Below are positions 26,786 through 39,600 of a stretch of DNA of 64,000 nt, in pieces. The stretch comes from Monomorium pharaonis (taxonomy: Eukaryota > Arthropoda > Insecta > Hymenoptera > Formicidae). The notes under the pieces were generated by a model that was not told the DNA's origin, made no database searches, and saw only the letters and a program-made list of their open reading frames with translations. Numbering within the stretch: the stretch's first letter is position 1; each line of letters starts with the position of its first letter. A program made the position numbers and the translations under genes. The stretch spans positions 19,201,116-19,265,115 of the forward strand of contig NC_050474.1 in NCBI RefSeq assembly GCF_013373865.1, in the 5' to 3' direction.

Positions 26786-29211
26786 CGGATAAACTCACAA
26801 ATAGAACGTTTCTCTTCTCCTAGACTGCGCATCCCTCGGCGCTGCGCGACGTGGCGTTCTATCGCGGATACGCGTTTCCGCGCGTCGGGTGCGCTGGTAT
26901 CTCTTCGGGGGTGGTCATCCAGTTTATTTACGCGTCCGCTTTGCGGATCGAAAAACCCAAAAAGGAGTAAAGCGGCTCCGTGGGAGCGGATGGACCGGAG
27001 CGGCGCGAGAGAGCGGAGGTGCGAGCGTCGCTGGAATTTATACTCCGCGTCGTCGTGGCCGTCCCCGGGCAATTTTTTTTTCAACCTCAACCTCGAGCAA
27101 AACCCCGCGGTCCTCCACCACCCCCGGCTACCCCCGGGCCCTCGTCCCGTCTCGCTCGCGCTACCGACGGCTATATACAGAACGCTGGACAAACAACAAT
27201 AAATACATTTTCCCAGGCCGGGTGGCAAACCCGGTGAGGGGTGGAACTTCCATGCGAGCACGTACGGGCATAGCTTAGCGTAATCTGACTGCACACCACC
27301 CCATTTCAGCCACCGACCCTCCGCGCCAGGACGCACGCAACCCCCGCGTCGTCCCCTAATCCCCCTTTTCGCCCGCCGTCCTCGCCGTACCGCTGTCAGG
27401 AGACTGCAAGCTCCCATGCCGTAGAGACAGAAACCGGCGAGGGGGTGGGCGGAAGAGAGATGGGGACAGGGGAAAAAAAAGATAAATACAAGAGCCGACA
27501 ACGCAGCGGGGAGTTAGGTGGCATCACCACCTGACGAAAGAATTCCGCGACCTGACCAGAATTTCATTAGCCGTGGTCTGGCGAGAGAGAAAGAGAGAGA
27601 GAAAGAGACGCGGCGAATAGGGAAGAGAGTAGCGAGAGGGGCAAAGGCGGAAAATGGGGAGAGAGAATGGAGACGCGTCGGGCGCGTTTATCGGCGCGAA
27701 AGAGCTTGTTAAACGGCCCGTTTCACGGTACTGCCTTTTCTTCTCGGCGGTGTCGGGGGTGTCGGGCAGGGAGAAACGGAGATTTCGCGCGCGATGACGG
27801 CTTAAGGGAAGCGCGTCGTTACGGCAAGAACGAAAACAATTTTCCTTCAAGTGGTACTACATTGTTTCAGACGTTATTCACCGTTCCTATGTCGTAAGAA
27901 ATAAACACCAAGTATGGCAGTATAATAGTACAATTTACACAGGACGAAAGACCCGAGAAGGTAGAACGATAAGGACACGCGAGGATAAATCGTGTAAATT
28001 TTTCGTCGTATCTTCATCTTACTCTCAATTTTCAAGACATAAATTTAAAGCAAAGTATATTTAAAAGTGTATATAAGAGTGTACTTTACAACAACTTAAT
28101 AATTCAAAAAGTTAATGCTGTATCTTCATTCCCAATGAAACTTAGTTCACATTATATTATCAGAGAGATAAAGGAAATGAAAATACAAATATATAATAAG
28201 TAATTATTAGATATTTTAAAAAAGGAAACAGTCCGAGCAATCCGAGCCTAAAGATTGATTAGGTGTTGCGTTATCCAGAATCAAATAAATTTCATACGAT
28301 ATCACAGTAGAAAGCGAGATATCTCGTTACACTCTACGCTCAATTTCGTCGCGTATCGCGCGGAAGGAAGATTTAAACGTTACAAGTCGACTTCCCTATT
28401 TAGCGGAACGGAAGTTTAAGTGCGCCGTACTCAGCGTATCCGGAATATCATGGCGGCTCCGGCCGTTCGGAATGCTAATGCGTGATTACGGCGGCCACGG
28501 TCGTAATACGCGAACTTTTTGTGCGGCTCACGTGTGACCCGGGGGCGCTTAAAACATCCCTTAAATTACCCCCATTAGCAAGGGTTGAACGCCGGGTAAA
28601 CGAGGATTTCACTGGCGCTGTTACGCGAGATTTATTCCGTGGGAAATATTCCTTTCGGACGTTAAATTACGTCGTTACGGCGGGGGCTCTTACTCCTCGC
28701 GCGCCCGACGAGTCGATCCAAGTATAAACTTAAGCCGATTTCGCAACGTATTGTACCGCTATCGCGCGCGTTTTCGCCAACGTATTAAATGTGAAGTAAC
28801 GAGCCGACGGCGGCGGTGGCGGAAGTTATCGCGGCGCAACGAAAGCGACGATTTCTATGGGGACTCCTTCGCTGAAGTAGTTACAGATACGCACATAACA
28901 CACACATCAGTGTGGAAACACTCCCCGGTAATCGTCTGGAAAAATACGACGTAGCCCTCCACGCAAAAGTTGAAGCCGATATTTTATGCGGGGATAATGG
29001 CAAGGTTACGCAGAAAAACAATTAGCCCGGTTTTTCTTCAATAAATAACTCGTCGAGACTTATTAATCTTACACGAATCAAAGGCAAACGTTAAATATAC
29101 AAAGTTTCCATTATGATTATTATTACCAATTTATTTTAGAATAAATCTATGGGCTATGAAGTAAAAAATTTAAATAATACTAACAAAAGAACAAAAATTG
29201 ACATATAAAAA
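26786..29211. other. GC-rich block with long spurious frames, then AT-rich DNA
   Basis: 26760-27510 is open on both strands at once (255 codons on minus, up to 148 on plus). That pattern points to base composition rather than coding. 27900-28260 is AT-rich. No gene is supported. Confidence 0.5.
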
Positions 29212-29400
29212 TACAGTTAATTAAATACAAATCTTATTCAATCTGGACCTTTGTGCTGATATTTCTTGTGTAATTTTATTTTAACTACACGCCAAATATT
29301 TTTTCTTGAAATATTAAAGTTAAAAGTTGAACAAGAATAACAATATCCTGATACTACACTGACAATCAATTTAACAATAATGATACTAACAAGTAGTTGT
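29212..29400 (-). mobile_element. Family B element, truncated copy in opposite orientation
   Basis: From ACAGTTAATTAA it follows the complement of the 23.2-kb copy for about 185 bases. Shared blocks are GATATTTCTTGTGTAATTTT, CACGCCAAATA, AACAAGAATAACAATATC and TTTAACAATAATGATACTAA. It then breaks off near 29395 without the second arm. The break shows it is an old, degraded copy. Confidence 0.7.
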
Positions 29401-30679
29401 TACGAAAAAAATAACACCTCGTCTAGGAATCAAATCTGGGACTTTTCGATTTTCTGGAGCAAGTGCTTGAGAAACTTAGAGAATTGAGACATAAAAAAAA
29501 AATTAAATCCAATGCCAATTGCATACAACGAACGCCAATTACATAACTGCATAACTTAATGATTTCAACTTATAGTACACATTGCTCGTGATAGCAAGCT
29601 CCTCTCGAAGAGAAGAATTCTGCTGATGGCATCTCGCGTAGCTTCGCACGTGACTAACGGCACGCGGCTCGAATCTTATCTCCCTAATTCCTCGAGCGCG
29701 GCCGAGTTCACCGTCGGCAACGCGCGCACCGTCGGCACCCGGGGCCGAGAGACGCTCTCGCGGACGATTTACGGAATTTAAACAGCCCCCCCCGGGATAA
29801 GGCGGCGGCTTGGCGTTGCGTGGCAGGTCGGATTAGCAGGTTGCCCCCGCATCGGGATAATTCCCGTCTCGTCCCCTGCCACCGGCCACCCCGGCGCACG
29901 GCCGCCCCCGCCGTCAGCCTCCGGGGTAGGTTACGTCCTTCCTGCGGATAAAACAAAACAGCCAGCGGAGTATATTAATGCCCGGCTTAATGCGGCCCGC
30001 CTAATTAATGGACCGGCTCTCCGGACGCCCGCGCCCGGACGGCCGCTCGCTCGTTCTAAAAGTAAGAGATAACGCCGCTGCAGAAGCATTATTAAAGACA
30101 AAAGCGCGACCGCGCCGCTCTCTCGTGCCACCCTGGAACGAGTGGAAATTTCGGTAAGCGCTCCCTGACGTAAGGGATTTCCCACTCCCCCCCTCCCCTC
30201 CATGGTGGAGGATGATACATTTATTAATGCTATATCGGCTTACTGTTTTCACTTGGTTTATTTCTTGAACGAATATCCCTCCCGCCCATATTTTTCTAAA
30301 CAAAAACTAATCTTTCCTTAATACCGAGAATAATGGAAACGTCATCGAATGGTATCTCTCGATCGCAAGCTGTGGAAAAATGGTGGAGTGTGAAGACAAG
30401 AGGAGCGTCGGCGAGTAAGTTTCCAAGACACCTGCCGGGCGCAGCGCGCCGTACTTTCTATTTCTTCGGAGAGATCCTGGGAGGGGGTGGCACACTGGGA
30501 GTGTCATGGATGCTGCAGGGGGCGGAGCCTTGAGAGGGTTGCATCGAGACTGCTCGGCTACGTCGATAAGCAGATCGCCCCCGCCCTCCCACTGTGTTAC
30601 GTACTCTTCATTTTACGCGTTTCTTACGGTATCGAAGAAGACGTTCCTCTATCAAGACTCACGTCCAGTCCCTTTGCTG
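29401..30679. other. Non-coding DNA, mostly GC-rich
   Basis: No supportable gene, RNA or repeat apart from short homopolymer runs. Confidence 0.45.
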
Positions 30680-30814
30680 AGGTCCAGTTCCACAATTCAG
30701 TTTAACCGGAGTTTAATCATGTCCATGAATTTGTTTTATTATGTATAAAACAAAATTCTTCCGTTGAACATGGTTAGCTAAACTCTGGTTAAACCAAGTT
30801 GTGAAACTGAACCT
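30680..30814. mobile_element. Near-palindromic 135-bp foldback element
   Basis: The left arm starts AGGTCCAGTTCCACAATTCA and runs to TTGTTTTAT. After a central TATGT, the right arm returns as ATAAAACAAAATTC and ends GTTGTGAAACTGAACCT. The arms are about 65 bases and mostly complementary, including GTTTAACCGGAGTTTA against TAAACTCTGGTTAAAC. Almost the whole unit is stem. There is no coding potential. It is a MITE-type foldback by structure; if transcribed, it would form a long hairpin RNA. Confidence 0.75.
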
Positions 30815-31208
30815 AATTTGCCCGATTTCGAGGACAATCGCGATCTCGTCGTCCCGAGAGATATAAATCATCCAGGAAGATCGATTCGAAGTAAACGGTC
30901 AAAGCTCCAGCTTGGTTTTTTAATTACCTCCTCGTAGCCACTCGATCGGCCTGAGAGGGCAGGCGATCCCCACGACGCGCTTCCGTAATATCCATCGCGA
31001 TGATAATGACCACCGGGAGAGCGGCGGGCAACGGCATGGTCAAGGAGGATACGTACGCCGACGTACTCGTCGACAGGCGGTTAGCGGTTCTCGAACGTGT
31101 AGCGGCTAATCGAATTATCGATGCTTTGAGGATCAGCGTCCGTGGATGATTCGATCACGTAGCTGATGAACAGTTCCGGCGGTCAGCGATGCGAGCTTTC
31201 GAAGGGAA

Positions 31209-31243
<35 letters not shown>

Positions 31244-33738
31244 TCTCTCATCGTTATGGACCCTCCTGGACGGTAACGTTTGAGCGAGCTGTGTTTCCGC
31301 CGTGCTCCGCTGGCTTCTCGACGACAGTGAACCCCGACCGTGTAATTAGTGTCGCAAAAACCGACACCGGCGATTGACCGCGGGAATTTCGAGCGCGCGG
31401 AATTCTTCTCGCAAGAAAAACCATCAAATCACGATCGAAATCAGTAAGAGGACGGATGTTCCTTCCGAGCCCGGAGAGAGAGGGGGGGGGGGGGGAAACC
31501 ACACCCACCGCACCGCACGAAAATCGCGGTTAAATACAAAGTGGAAATTGAGCGCCAACCTGGCCTGGCGGTCGAAGGTTTTCGAGGTCGTCGGCGGAAT
31601 CCAGGTCGGCGTCCGCAGGAATTTCTGCGGTGAAATTCCAGTCCACGTAACTCCAAATATTTCTGTAGTATCGTAGTTCGTACGACGGGGGAGAGGGGAG
31701 AGATTTCGAGTTTCAAAGGAAACACTCTCGCCACTTCCGTCGGCGAAACAGCGAGAGTCTGACGCGCGCGACGAGCAGCGGACACACAGCCGCCCCCACG
31801 GAAATTCCCTGTTGATAACTTTGAAGGTAAACCACGCGCGCATTCGCAGGTGAGAGCTGCGAAACGAAAAGCGGGAGATAGGGAGGAGGGGAGGGGGGAA
31901 GCAAAGGGGAGAAAAAGTGCCTAAACTGTTTTCAATCCCGATCTAATTACATCGCGGCCGTGGTCCGCCGCAAAAGAGCAACATAAATTCAACATATCGC
32001 ACGAATCGATATCGCCTAGCGATTATTATGTGGGAAAGTTTATATGCGGGCGGATTTAATAGTTTGCATAATTTACCCCGCTAGTTAGTTATTCCATTAA
32101 TCATTACCCCGGGTAGGTGTGTGCGCGCCCCCGCGAATAACAATCGTACTATTATTTATAACGTATTCAATTTATCGGTAACCCGCGGGCGGAGGTAAAG
32201 CGTGTAATCGATTCAACTCGATTAATTAACTCGCCCCCGCGTATGCGATTGTAACCGAGGTGCCTCGGCCGCGCATGGAGGCGTCTCTCCCGTCTCTCGT
32301 TATCGTGGACGAAAACTTCCCTGCGTCGCCATCGCCACGCAAAAAAAAAAGAAAAAAAGAAACGCACATATATACACACACGCGCGGGCGCGCGTAATTC
32401 GCGGCACAAAGGCATTTAATTAGAAGCGCATCGGAAAACGGGGGCATCATCCGGCATCTGGCATTTTTGTCCCCGGCAATTTTCGCGTTTTCCCGCCAAG
32501 GCGATACAAGGACTTTTCATCCCCCGACGCCGCCGTTAATAATTAACGGATCAAAGGCATCGTATTAATATTTGCCCCGAAGTCCCCGCGACCGCATGGA
32601 AGATATTAACCCGCGTAATATTGTGTCCATGCTGAGGGGTGGGAGAGGAGAGAGGGAAGGACATATTGAAACCGCACAAACTTCGCTCATAGCATCCCGT
32701 GCCGGGTACGAGCTCGTAAATATACCGGGTGGCTGAGATCGAACTTGGCGCGCCGGGACGGTGGACATCGCCCTGGGGAAAAAGGCTCGACCCGCCAATA
32801 TGCGCGAAGTTAACCGCATCCAGACCAAACCGGCATCCGAACAACATCCCCCCGCTGTTTATCTTAACGTGTACAATTCGCAGTTAAAGAGATCGCATCT
32901 GCCATCGTGAGATAAGTGACGTTCGCGAAGAACTTGTACGTTTCCGTCGATTCACCAGGCAGGGCTGTGTTACCTTTTTTCTTTTCCTGCGCAACCGTTA
33001 AGCTATTCTTCTACGCTTAAAAGGACATCGTGGCTTTTCAGAGGGATACCTAATGTTTATCCGGAGCACGGACATACGGCTGTCCGAGTCGTTGGGTCGC
33101 CTCGGAGCCGGTGGTGCTTAAGCGTGCAATAAGTGGGGGGGGGGGAAGAGGGAGGGTGTGCGGGAGGGTCAAACTAATTCGATTCTAAACTCTGACCGCA
33201 TCGCGAGAAAGAGAACCGTAGGAGACGAGGGACCCTCTGATGCGGGAGGGATCCGCGCGAGGATGAGAAAGGCTACACGCCCGAACGGGCCGAACGGACG
33301 GGGGTGGACACAGATGGCACTAACCGCGCCGTTAAATTCTCAAGCCGTAACTCTAATTACTCATAGACAAGCCGACATTTTAGTGCCAGATGCCGGTGAA
33401 ACTTGTTAAAAGCACGCGAACGCGATTACTCATTCGATCTCGGACTACGCCGGCAACTGCAGCCGAAAGTATCGGTCCGACTGCGGCTTCCGGATTGAGA
33501 TAACAAGAAAACAGCTTTTTTCTAATAGATACACAGGATCACGAATTGTCGGAGCAAAATCCAATAGAGCAAATATAAAAATAAATCTCTTGACGAGATA
33601 TCGCACTTTCAATATGTTTTCTAAATGAAATTCGAACCGTGTGTTCAGCGTAAATTGTATTCAGAGACGCGGGGGCAAAAACGTTCGACGCGTAGTTTCT
33701 ATGACAGCGACTCAACCCGACGTTTCTGTACCATGTTG
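30815..33738. other. Non-coding DNA just upstream of the LMO start
   Basis: This is GC-rich with (CT)n at 31211-31249, a 14-base G run at 31482-31495 and a G run at 33137-33145. It probably contains 5' UTR intron and possibly promoter elements, but I cannot point to a specific promoter. Confidence 0.45.
31211..31249. repeat. (CT)n microsatellite
   Basis: This CT run has a single CC interruption and lies 2.5 kb upstream of the LMO start codon. Confidence 0.95.
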
Positions 33739-33741
33739 CAG
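33739..33741 (+). other. Likely splice acceptor before the LMO start codon (5' UTR intron)
   Basis: The sequence TTTCTGTACCATGTTGCAG ends at 33741, eight bases before the start codon. It looks like a usable acceptor, with an imperfect pyrimidine tract. If used, the transcript begins at an upstream non-coding exon, or an alternative coding one, somewhere left of here. The eight bases between acceptor and ATG are open in frame. I cannot locate the upstream exon from sequence alone. Confidence 0.55.
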
Positions 33742-33749
33742 GCGATAAA

Positions 33750-33838
33750 ATGACTATGGATGGGAGCAAGAGCGAACCGGGCAAGAACGGGGCCACTCAA
33801 CAGGAATGCGCGGGTTGCGGAAAGGCGATTACGGAGAG
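33750..33838 (+). CDS. LMO: LMO coding exon 1: N-terminus and first LIM1 zinc ligands
   Basis: This exon encodes residues 1-29 and two bases of codon 30. It has a short polar N-terminus (MTMDGSKSEPGKNGATQQ) and then C20 and C23 of LIM1. The start at 33750 has a good insect context (AAAATG). A second in-frame ATG two codons later also has a strong context. Upstream in the same frame there is no other ATG before a TGA at 33702-33704, so this start holds whether or not the transcript is spliced just upstream. The donor GTAGGT begins at 33839; reading through it hits TAG at once. Coding resumes in the same phase at exon 2 (split codon AG/A, Arg30). Confidence 0.93.
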
Positions 33839-36661
33839 GTAGGTGTTCCGCTTCGTTTGCGTGACGTAACGCTACGTGTGTGCTTCACATTCTACCCTGA
33901 AAGAACGCTAACCGTAAGGACGGTTCGCTTAACGGTCGATCTTAATGCCTGTCTATCGTACAACGGTCGTCAAACGTACGAATTGGGTTAAACGCACTTT
34001 CTTTCCTTAGTGAAATCGCGATAAACACGCATTGTTCAAAATTCGATATTTGATATTTGAAATTTGAACGAAGTAGCAATGAGCAATATTATAATTGAAA
34101 ATGGACAGCTGTGTAACAATGCAAGCTCGACATAGTTGTGTAGAATATAAGAAAGTTGCATTTAATTTCTAGATTCTTATTAAAAAAATTTTGTCAAAAC
34201 AATTTTAAATAAGAATTAGAGTAATAATCTCCCTTATTTTCTTTTCAAATATCTTTCTTGATCGGTAATATTACTCAATTTCTAAAATTTAAATGTGTGA
34301 CCATAATTTTTGTATTAAATATAATATTCTTCATTGTATATTATTATTATTATTATTATTATAAGATCAATCGTACATTCAAAATATAGTAAAAAAGTAT
34401 CTGCAGAGAAGAAAAACCTAAATCTTACGTATGTCTTGAATTTTTAAGAAGAAACATAGAGCTCTTAGAAATTTAAGTCTTATAAAAAAACATGTTTTAT
34501 AATAAGTTCAATAATTACGCTTGCATTTTCTACTTGGACGCTATCAGAGATAATAATTCTTCTCAAACAGATATCTACTGAAAGCATTGGACATGTATTG
34601 GCACGAGGACTGCTTGAAATGCGGCTGCTGCGACTGCAGGCTTGGCGAAGTTGGCTCGACGCTTTACACCAAAGCTAATCTCATCCTCTGCAAGAGAGAT
34701 TATCTACGGTAAACGACGAACAGGCAATTTATAATAATATATCAATCAGTTTTCTCGCGAAAATCTTTTCGGCAAGACTCTCGACAGACTTCGGCACGAC
34801 GTCGACGACGAGTCAGTAAACAGACGGACAGATTGACAAAGCGATTGACGAGAGACGCTATCGCCGGGGGAAAGCCGAGACGAGCGGCGGCAACAAATCG
34901 AATTTTACAGATGAATTTCCCTTATTGAATACACCCACGTCCCATATAAACACGAGCAAGAGCAAATAAACCGTGTTGAGATTACGGAGTCCCGAGGGAA
35001 TGCGCGCAGGTGGCGCGTCCGCACGAGAAACACGCACCACGTCGAAACATTGTGGCCTTTATTAATGGCCCAATATTTGAAGACGGGCATATTCGCGGTG
35101 CCCGTGAGCTTATTGGTTTCCGTCGCGCGCGCAGGGGGAGAGGGCGAAACTTTCCTCTCGCTCTCTCCGTCATCGAACGAACGACTTTTCTCGCGTGACG
35201 AACGTCAGACTCTTTCCCCAAGTTCCGAGTTGGTGTTTAGTGTTTCACGGTGGCATTTAATCGGCGGGAATCGTATAAAAAATATAGCAAATCTTGATTC
35301 GAGGAACCAATGCAAAAAAATATTTTACAGGATACGTAATTATTTAATATAAGACTGATATGTTTAATAGCAATGATAGAGTTTTTTTTTTTTGTTTACG
35401 ACAGGCTCTTCGGAAATACCGGTCACTGCGCGGCGTGCAGCAAAGTCATCCCAGCTTTCGAGATGGTGATGCGCGCAAGGACCAATGTTTATCACTTGGA
35501 GTGCTTCGCTTGTCAGCAGTGCAATCACAGGTACGTGAGAATAACGACACGATTGAAATTTTCTTCCTCGCAAGAGGACGATAAAGATCAGATCTTTAAA
35601 CTTAGAGAGGGTGAAATGATAAGACTGCGAGACTGAATTAATCGTATTCCACGTAGCCGCCAAAGTGTAGCCGCTTTCGTGAGGGGGGTGGGGAGGATTC
35701 CCACCCTAGCGGCGCTATTATTTTATTAACAATAATGAAAGCCAGTAATTAAACATTCACACCCGGCGGCGCCGACGTCGGCGGCGACGGCAAAGTCGCT
35801 TGCTCGAGTATTCCTCGTGGCAGCTCATCCGTATAACAATTTAATTCGAGCCACCCCAGCCACGCGCGCGCACCCGGGGGTTTGCCTAACTTCTGCAGCA
35901 CTTCGCAACACTTCGCTTACTTATTCACAACAACCGAGTTAAGCCGAGGCTCGTTCGAAAGCCAGGGACTTGAGCCGAGACGCCTCGGCGGGTCTGCCGA
36001 ATGGAGATAATCGGCGCGCGAAGACTCGAGAGCCCGCACGTCACGCTTTCAAGAAGAGGAGGAGGCTTGGTCCTCCGCCGTCCCTGCCTTCCTTATCCTC
36101 GCGCGAAACAACGAGCAACATCTCCCCGTCGCGTTTTCCAAAAATTCTTCCCTTAATTAAAATCTTTCACGATTAGAATCTTCAGCAGAAATTGTTACAA
36201 CCGTGTTGAAACAATTCGAGCAAAAACAATTCTGAGAAACTGTGCGAAATAAATATCCGAACGTTTAATATCGTTTACGAATAAGAGTTATTCGTTTCTG
36301 GTAAAAATTGGACGTTACAATTTTCACTGACTGCTCCATCTCTCTCCCGCTTTACGCTGCGGTCGGCGTAAACGTTGGTTCGCTCCCCTAACTCGAGCCT
36401 TTCCAGGAGGATCAATGCCGTAGAGCGAGAAGAATCCGCTCGACGTTTCCTCTCTTGACGAGCATAATTGACGCGAGAGAACACCCGACGTGGATGCGAA
36501 GGCATTCGGAGACATTTGCCGTCGGAGAGGGAAGAGAAGAGAGAGACGGAGAGAGAAGCTGCGAAAGTCAGAGTTACGAACTATGCGAGCGATGTGTGGG
36601 CGCCTCGAGGTGCACGTCAGATGCAAATCATACCGACTAATTTCTCGGAAAACTCACAGAT

Positions 36662-36696
<35 letters not shown>

Positions 36697-39600
36697 TATT
36701 CACGGCGAGAGATACGTCCAAGCATAATAGCCCAGCGATAAAGCCGAATGGCCGAATTAATTATATCCCCATGTCTTTGGTTGTCCAAAACAGTTGAACC
36801 ACTCGGTGCTAACAATCCTTTGGTCCAATTACCAAAAGCGTCTGTTTTACGTACGCGTTTGATTAACTTTTGGAGAGGGAGAGAGATTAAAAAGATTAAT
36901 CTTTTTAAATGTCGACATATTAATATTTTATTTATTCAAATTAAATTCATAAAAAGCCGCTCGTGTATAACCAAGGGGATAAAATACGTGAAATTTTGAT
37001 TTTTATATTTTCTTTTCAAAAGGACACACAATACAATTATTTAATTTAACGACGGCGAGCTGGCTTCGAAAATGATTAAACCAAAATGATTAAACTCCAT
37101 TTAAACGATTATAATTGCACTCTCTTTCTCTTTTTCTCTCTTTTTAAAATAATATATTACATATTATATATTATATCTCTTAATAGCTCTTAATCTCTCT
37201 TGCACTTTATTTCATCATCCAAAAATTAACTTAATTGTGTATCACTTTATATTGTTTTTGTTTCCTTTTATATTTCTATTTCTTATAGTTTCATTTGTTT
37301 CTCTGACTTGTATATGCATATATTACACAGAAAAAATTTTATTTGACCATTAAAATTACTATATAGGACGCTCAAATAAATTGTGTTAAAATGTCAGAAC
37401 TTTTTGCACACTGAGAAAAAAATATTAATTTGACTAAATTTTTCAACTTGATTAAATTTCTTTAGTTTAAATATTTATGCATTTAACTTAAATACATATT
37501 TGAACTTCAATTTAACTATTTATATTATATATTTGACTAAAATATATAAATAGTTGAATTGAAGAAATTTAATCATTGAAAAATTTAATCAAATTAACAA
37601 CTTTTTTTTCTCAGTGCAGCATTGCTCATTACACTATTATTTTAATAGTCTAACCCAATTATTTGTAAAGCTGTATCCAGTTAGATTTTTAGAATACTTC
37701 AAGATACAAAATTGTTCTTCCTCGTTCGCGCATGTACGAGCAATCGTCTACACAACATTATTATTTTACTTAATTCTACTTTACTTATATTCCTTACCGT
37801 TATAGGCTTTTTACAAATTTCTCACAGTCTTTATGTAATAGACTTTAGAAGAATTTTTTTGATCAATCAAATGCCATGTCAATATCAGTTATGTACGTCA
37901 GGTTGGAAAAAGGATAGGAAACGATGAGATCGTTTCTTTATGCCACTTTATGGGGTCGATGGCATTTCGGCATTTAATGTCACACCCCGACATTTGCTCG
38001 ACCTTTCTTGCGCCCTACGGCTGTCTAGTCTGAATTGATTTGGGCCACGAGATCGAAACATCGAAAAGCACACGTCGCAGTACTGGAGGAAACAAGTTTC
38101 GTATACATTCGTGCTTCAGCATAGCCATCAATAATTAAATAGATTAACTAAAAGTATAAAAAAAGTGATAATAAATTGTAAAACAATTAATGACAATTTT
38201 CACAGATATCAAAAACGACAGTCTTTTACACAGGTCGAGAGCTACTGTCTCTCGTGATCTCGATTCTAAAACGGATGACTTTACCGAACGCGGAAAGCAA
38301 AGTCGTCGTCGGGGAGTAAAATTTAACGGCTCCCGTCGCGGAGAGCTCGTCGTCGCGACGCGTGACTATCGAGCGAGAAGCCGATTACGGCTTAAAGATA
38401 CGTCGGCGGAAAGTATACTTTCTTTCGCGGTCGATGTTAACGCGCACCCTTAAGGCAAACTATTGGCCAGGACCGGGGGTCGAAGAGGTTGACCGTACGC
38501 AAAGGCGGAAACGGATGTGGCCGTTGGGTCACGCGATCACCGCGAGCCGAGCATAAAACACCTGAGTTGTTTAATCATACGCTCTCGAGGTGGAAGCCCC
38601 GTGCTCCGAGAACTCTCGGTATATAAGGGCGAGACCGTCCGGTTTCTTTCTTTCTCTCTCTCTCTTTCTCTCTCCCTCTTCCTCGTCTCGGCCACCCGAC
38701 GTATTCTTGTATCGCGATACGGAAGTGCGGATTACTCATTGACGAACGCGACGATAATGAAGGCTCTCGGACGAATAGTCCGTGATAGACGCGAGTTCGA
38801 GTATGAAAGTTTAATCCCCGCCGACTTAACTTGTAACGCGTATAGCGTAGGGCTCCCGTTAATATCGCCTCCCACGATAAACTTGTACGATAATTCTGTG
38901 ATAATTACGTGAAAATTTCAATTTGTATGCTAATTCTCCTGATATCACCGTCTTACACAGCCAGCCGATTTATTTATTATTAAATGAAGGAAAAAAAATC
39001 TGGAGGTAAGAGAATGGCGCTTAGAAAACTGTCGGTGCTTGTACTCGTGGGTTTATCAGTCGACGCTACACGTCGAAGTCGGCTATACGTTTACGGCGTA
39101 AGAGGATTTGAGCGCAAGGGGGGAAATTCCAATTTCTACATCGCGGCATTCGGCGCTCGCGCGACGACGGCGAGGATGCAAATTCATAAGGTCGGCCCCG
39201 CGACGGAAAACTTAAGGTACCGAACTGCTCTGAAATATTTTTCTACGGCGCGCGACACGGAGTTATTCCTGCTATAATGTAATCACGCTCCTCGTTCGCG
39301 GCGGCGGCGGCGGCGACGACGGCGATATCAGCGGCAACGTGGTGTTTTCTCAAGCAATAATAGAGGAGAAATCGCTTTCGAATCGCGGGAAACGCGCGCT
39401 TAATGAAATTATAAAAGCCCATCACACGCACACATAAACGGCATTAACGGCGACGGACTCTTCCGCCTGTTTTCCCAGCGTGATTCTCAGCTAATATCTC
39501 ACGGCGATCGGTACGCGCGAGAGATAAAAAAAATATCAAATTTATACCGTCCCATCGGTGGTATCGCTCCCGCGCGCGTGCTGCACGCTGTTTAAAGCCG

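Noticed and set aside
26734..27501. A 255-codon minus-strand frame as a gene
   Set aside because: The other strand is also open, composition is GC-driven, the 3' end runs into a family A element, and no motif is seen.
38618..38630. TATATAAGGGC as a TATA box of an intragenic LMO promoter
   Set aside because: No convincing initiator at the right distance, and TATA-like strings are common in the window.
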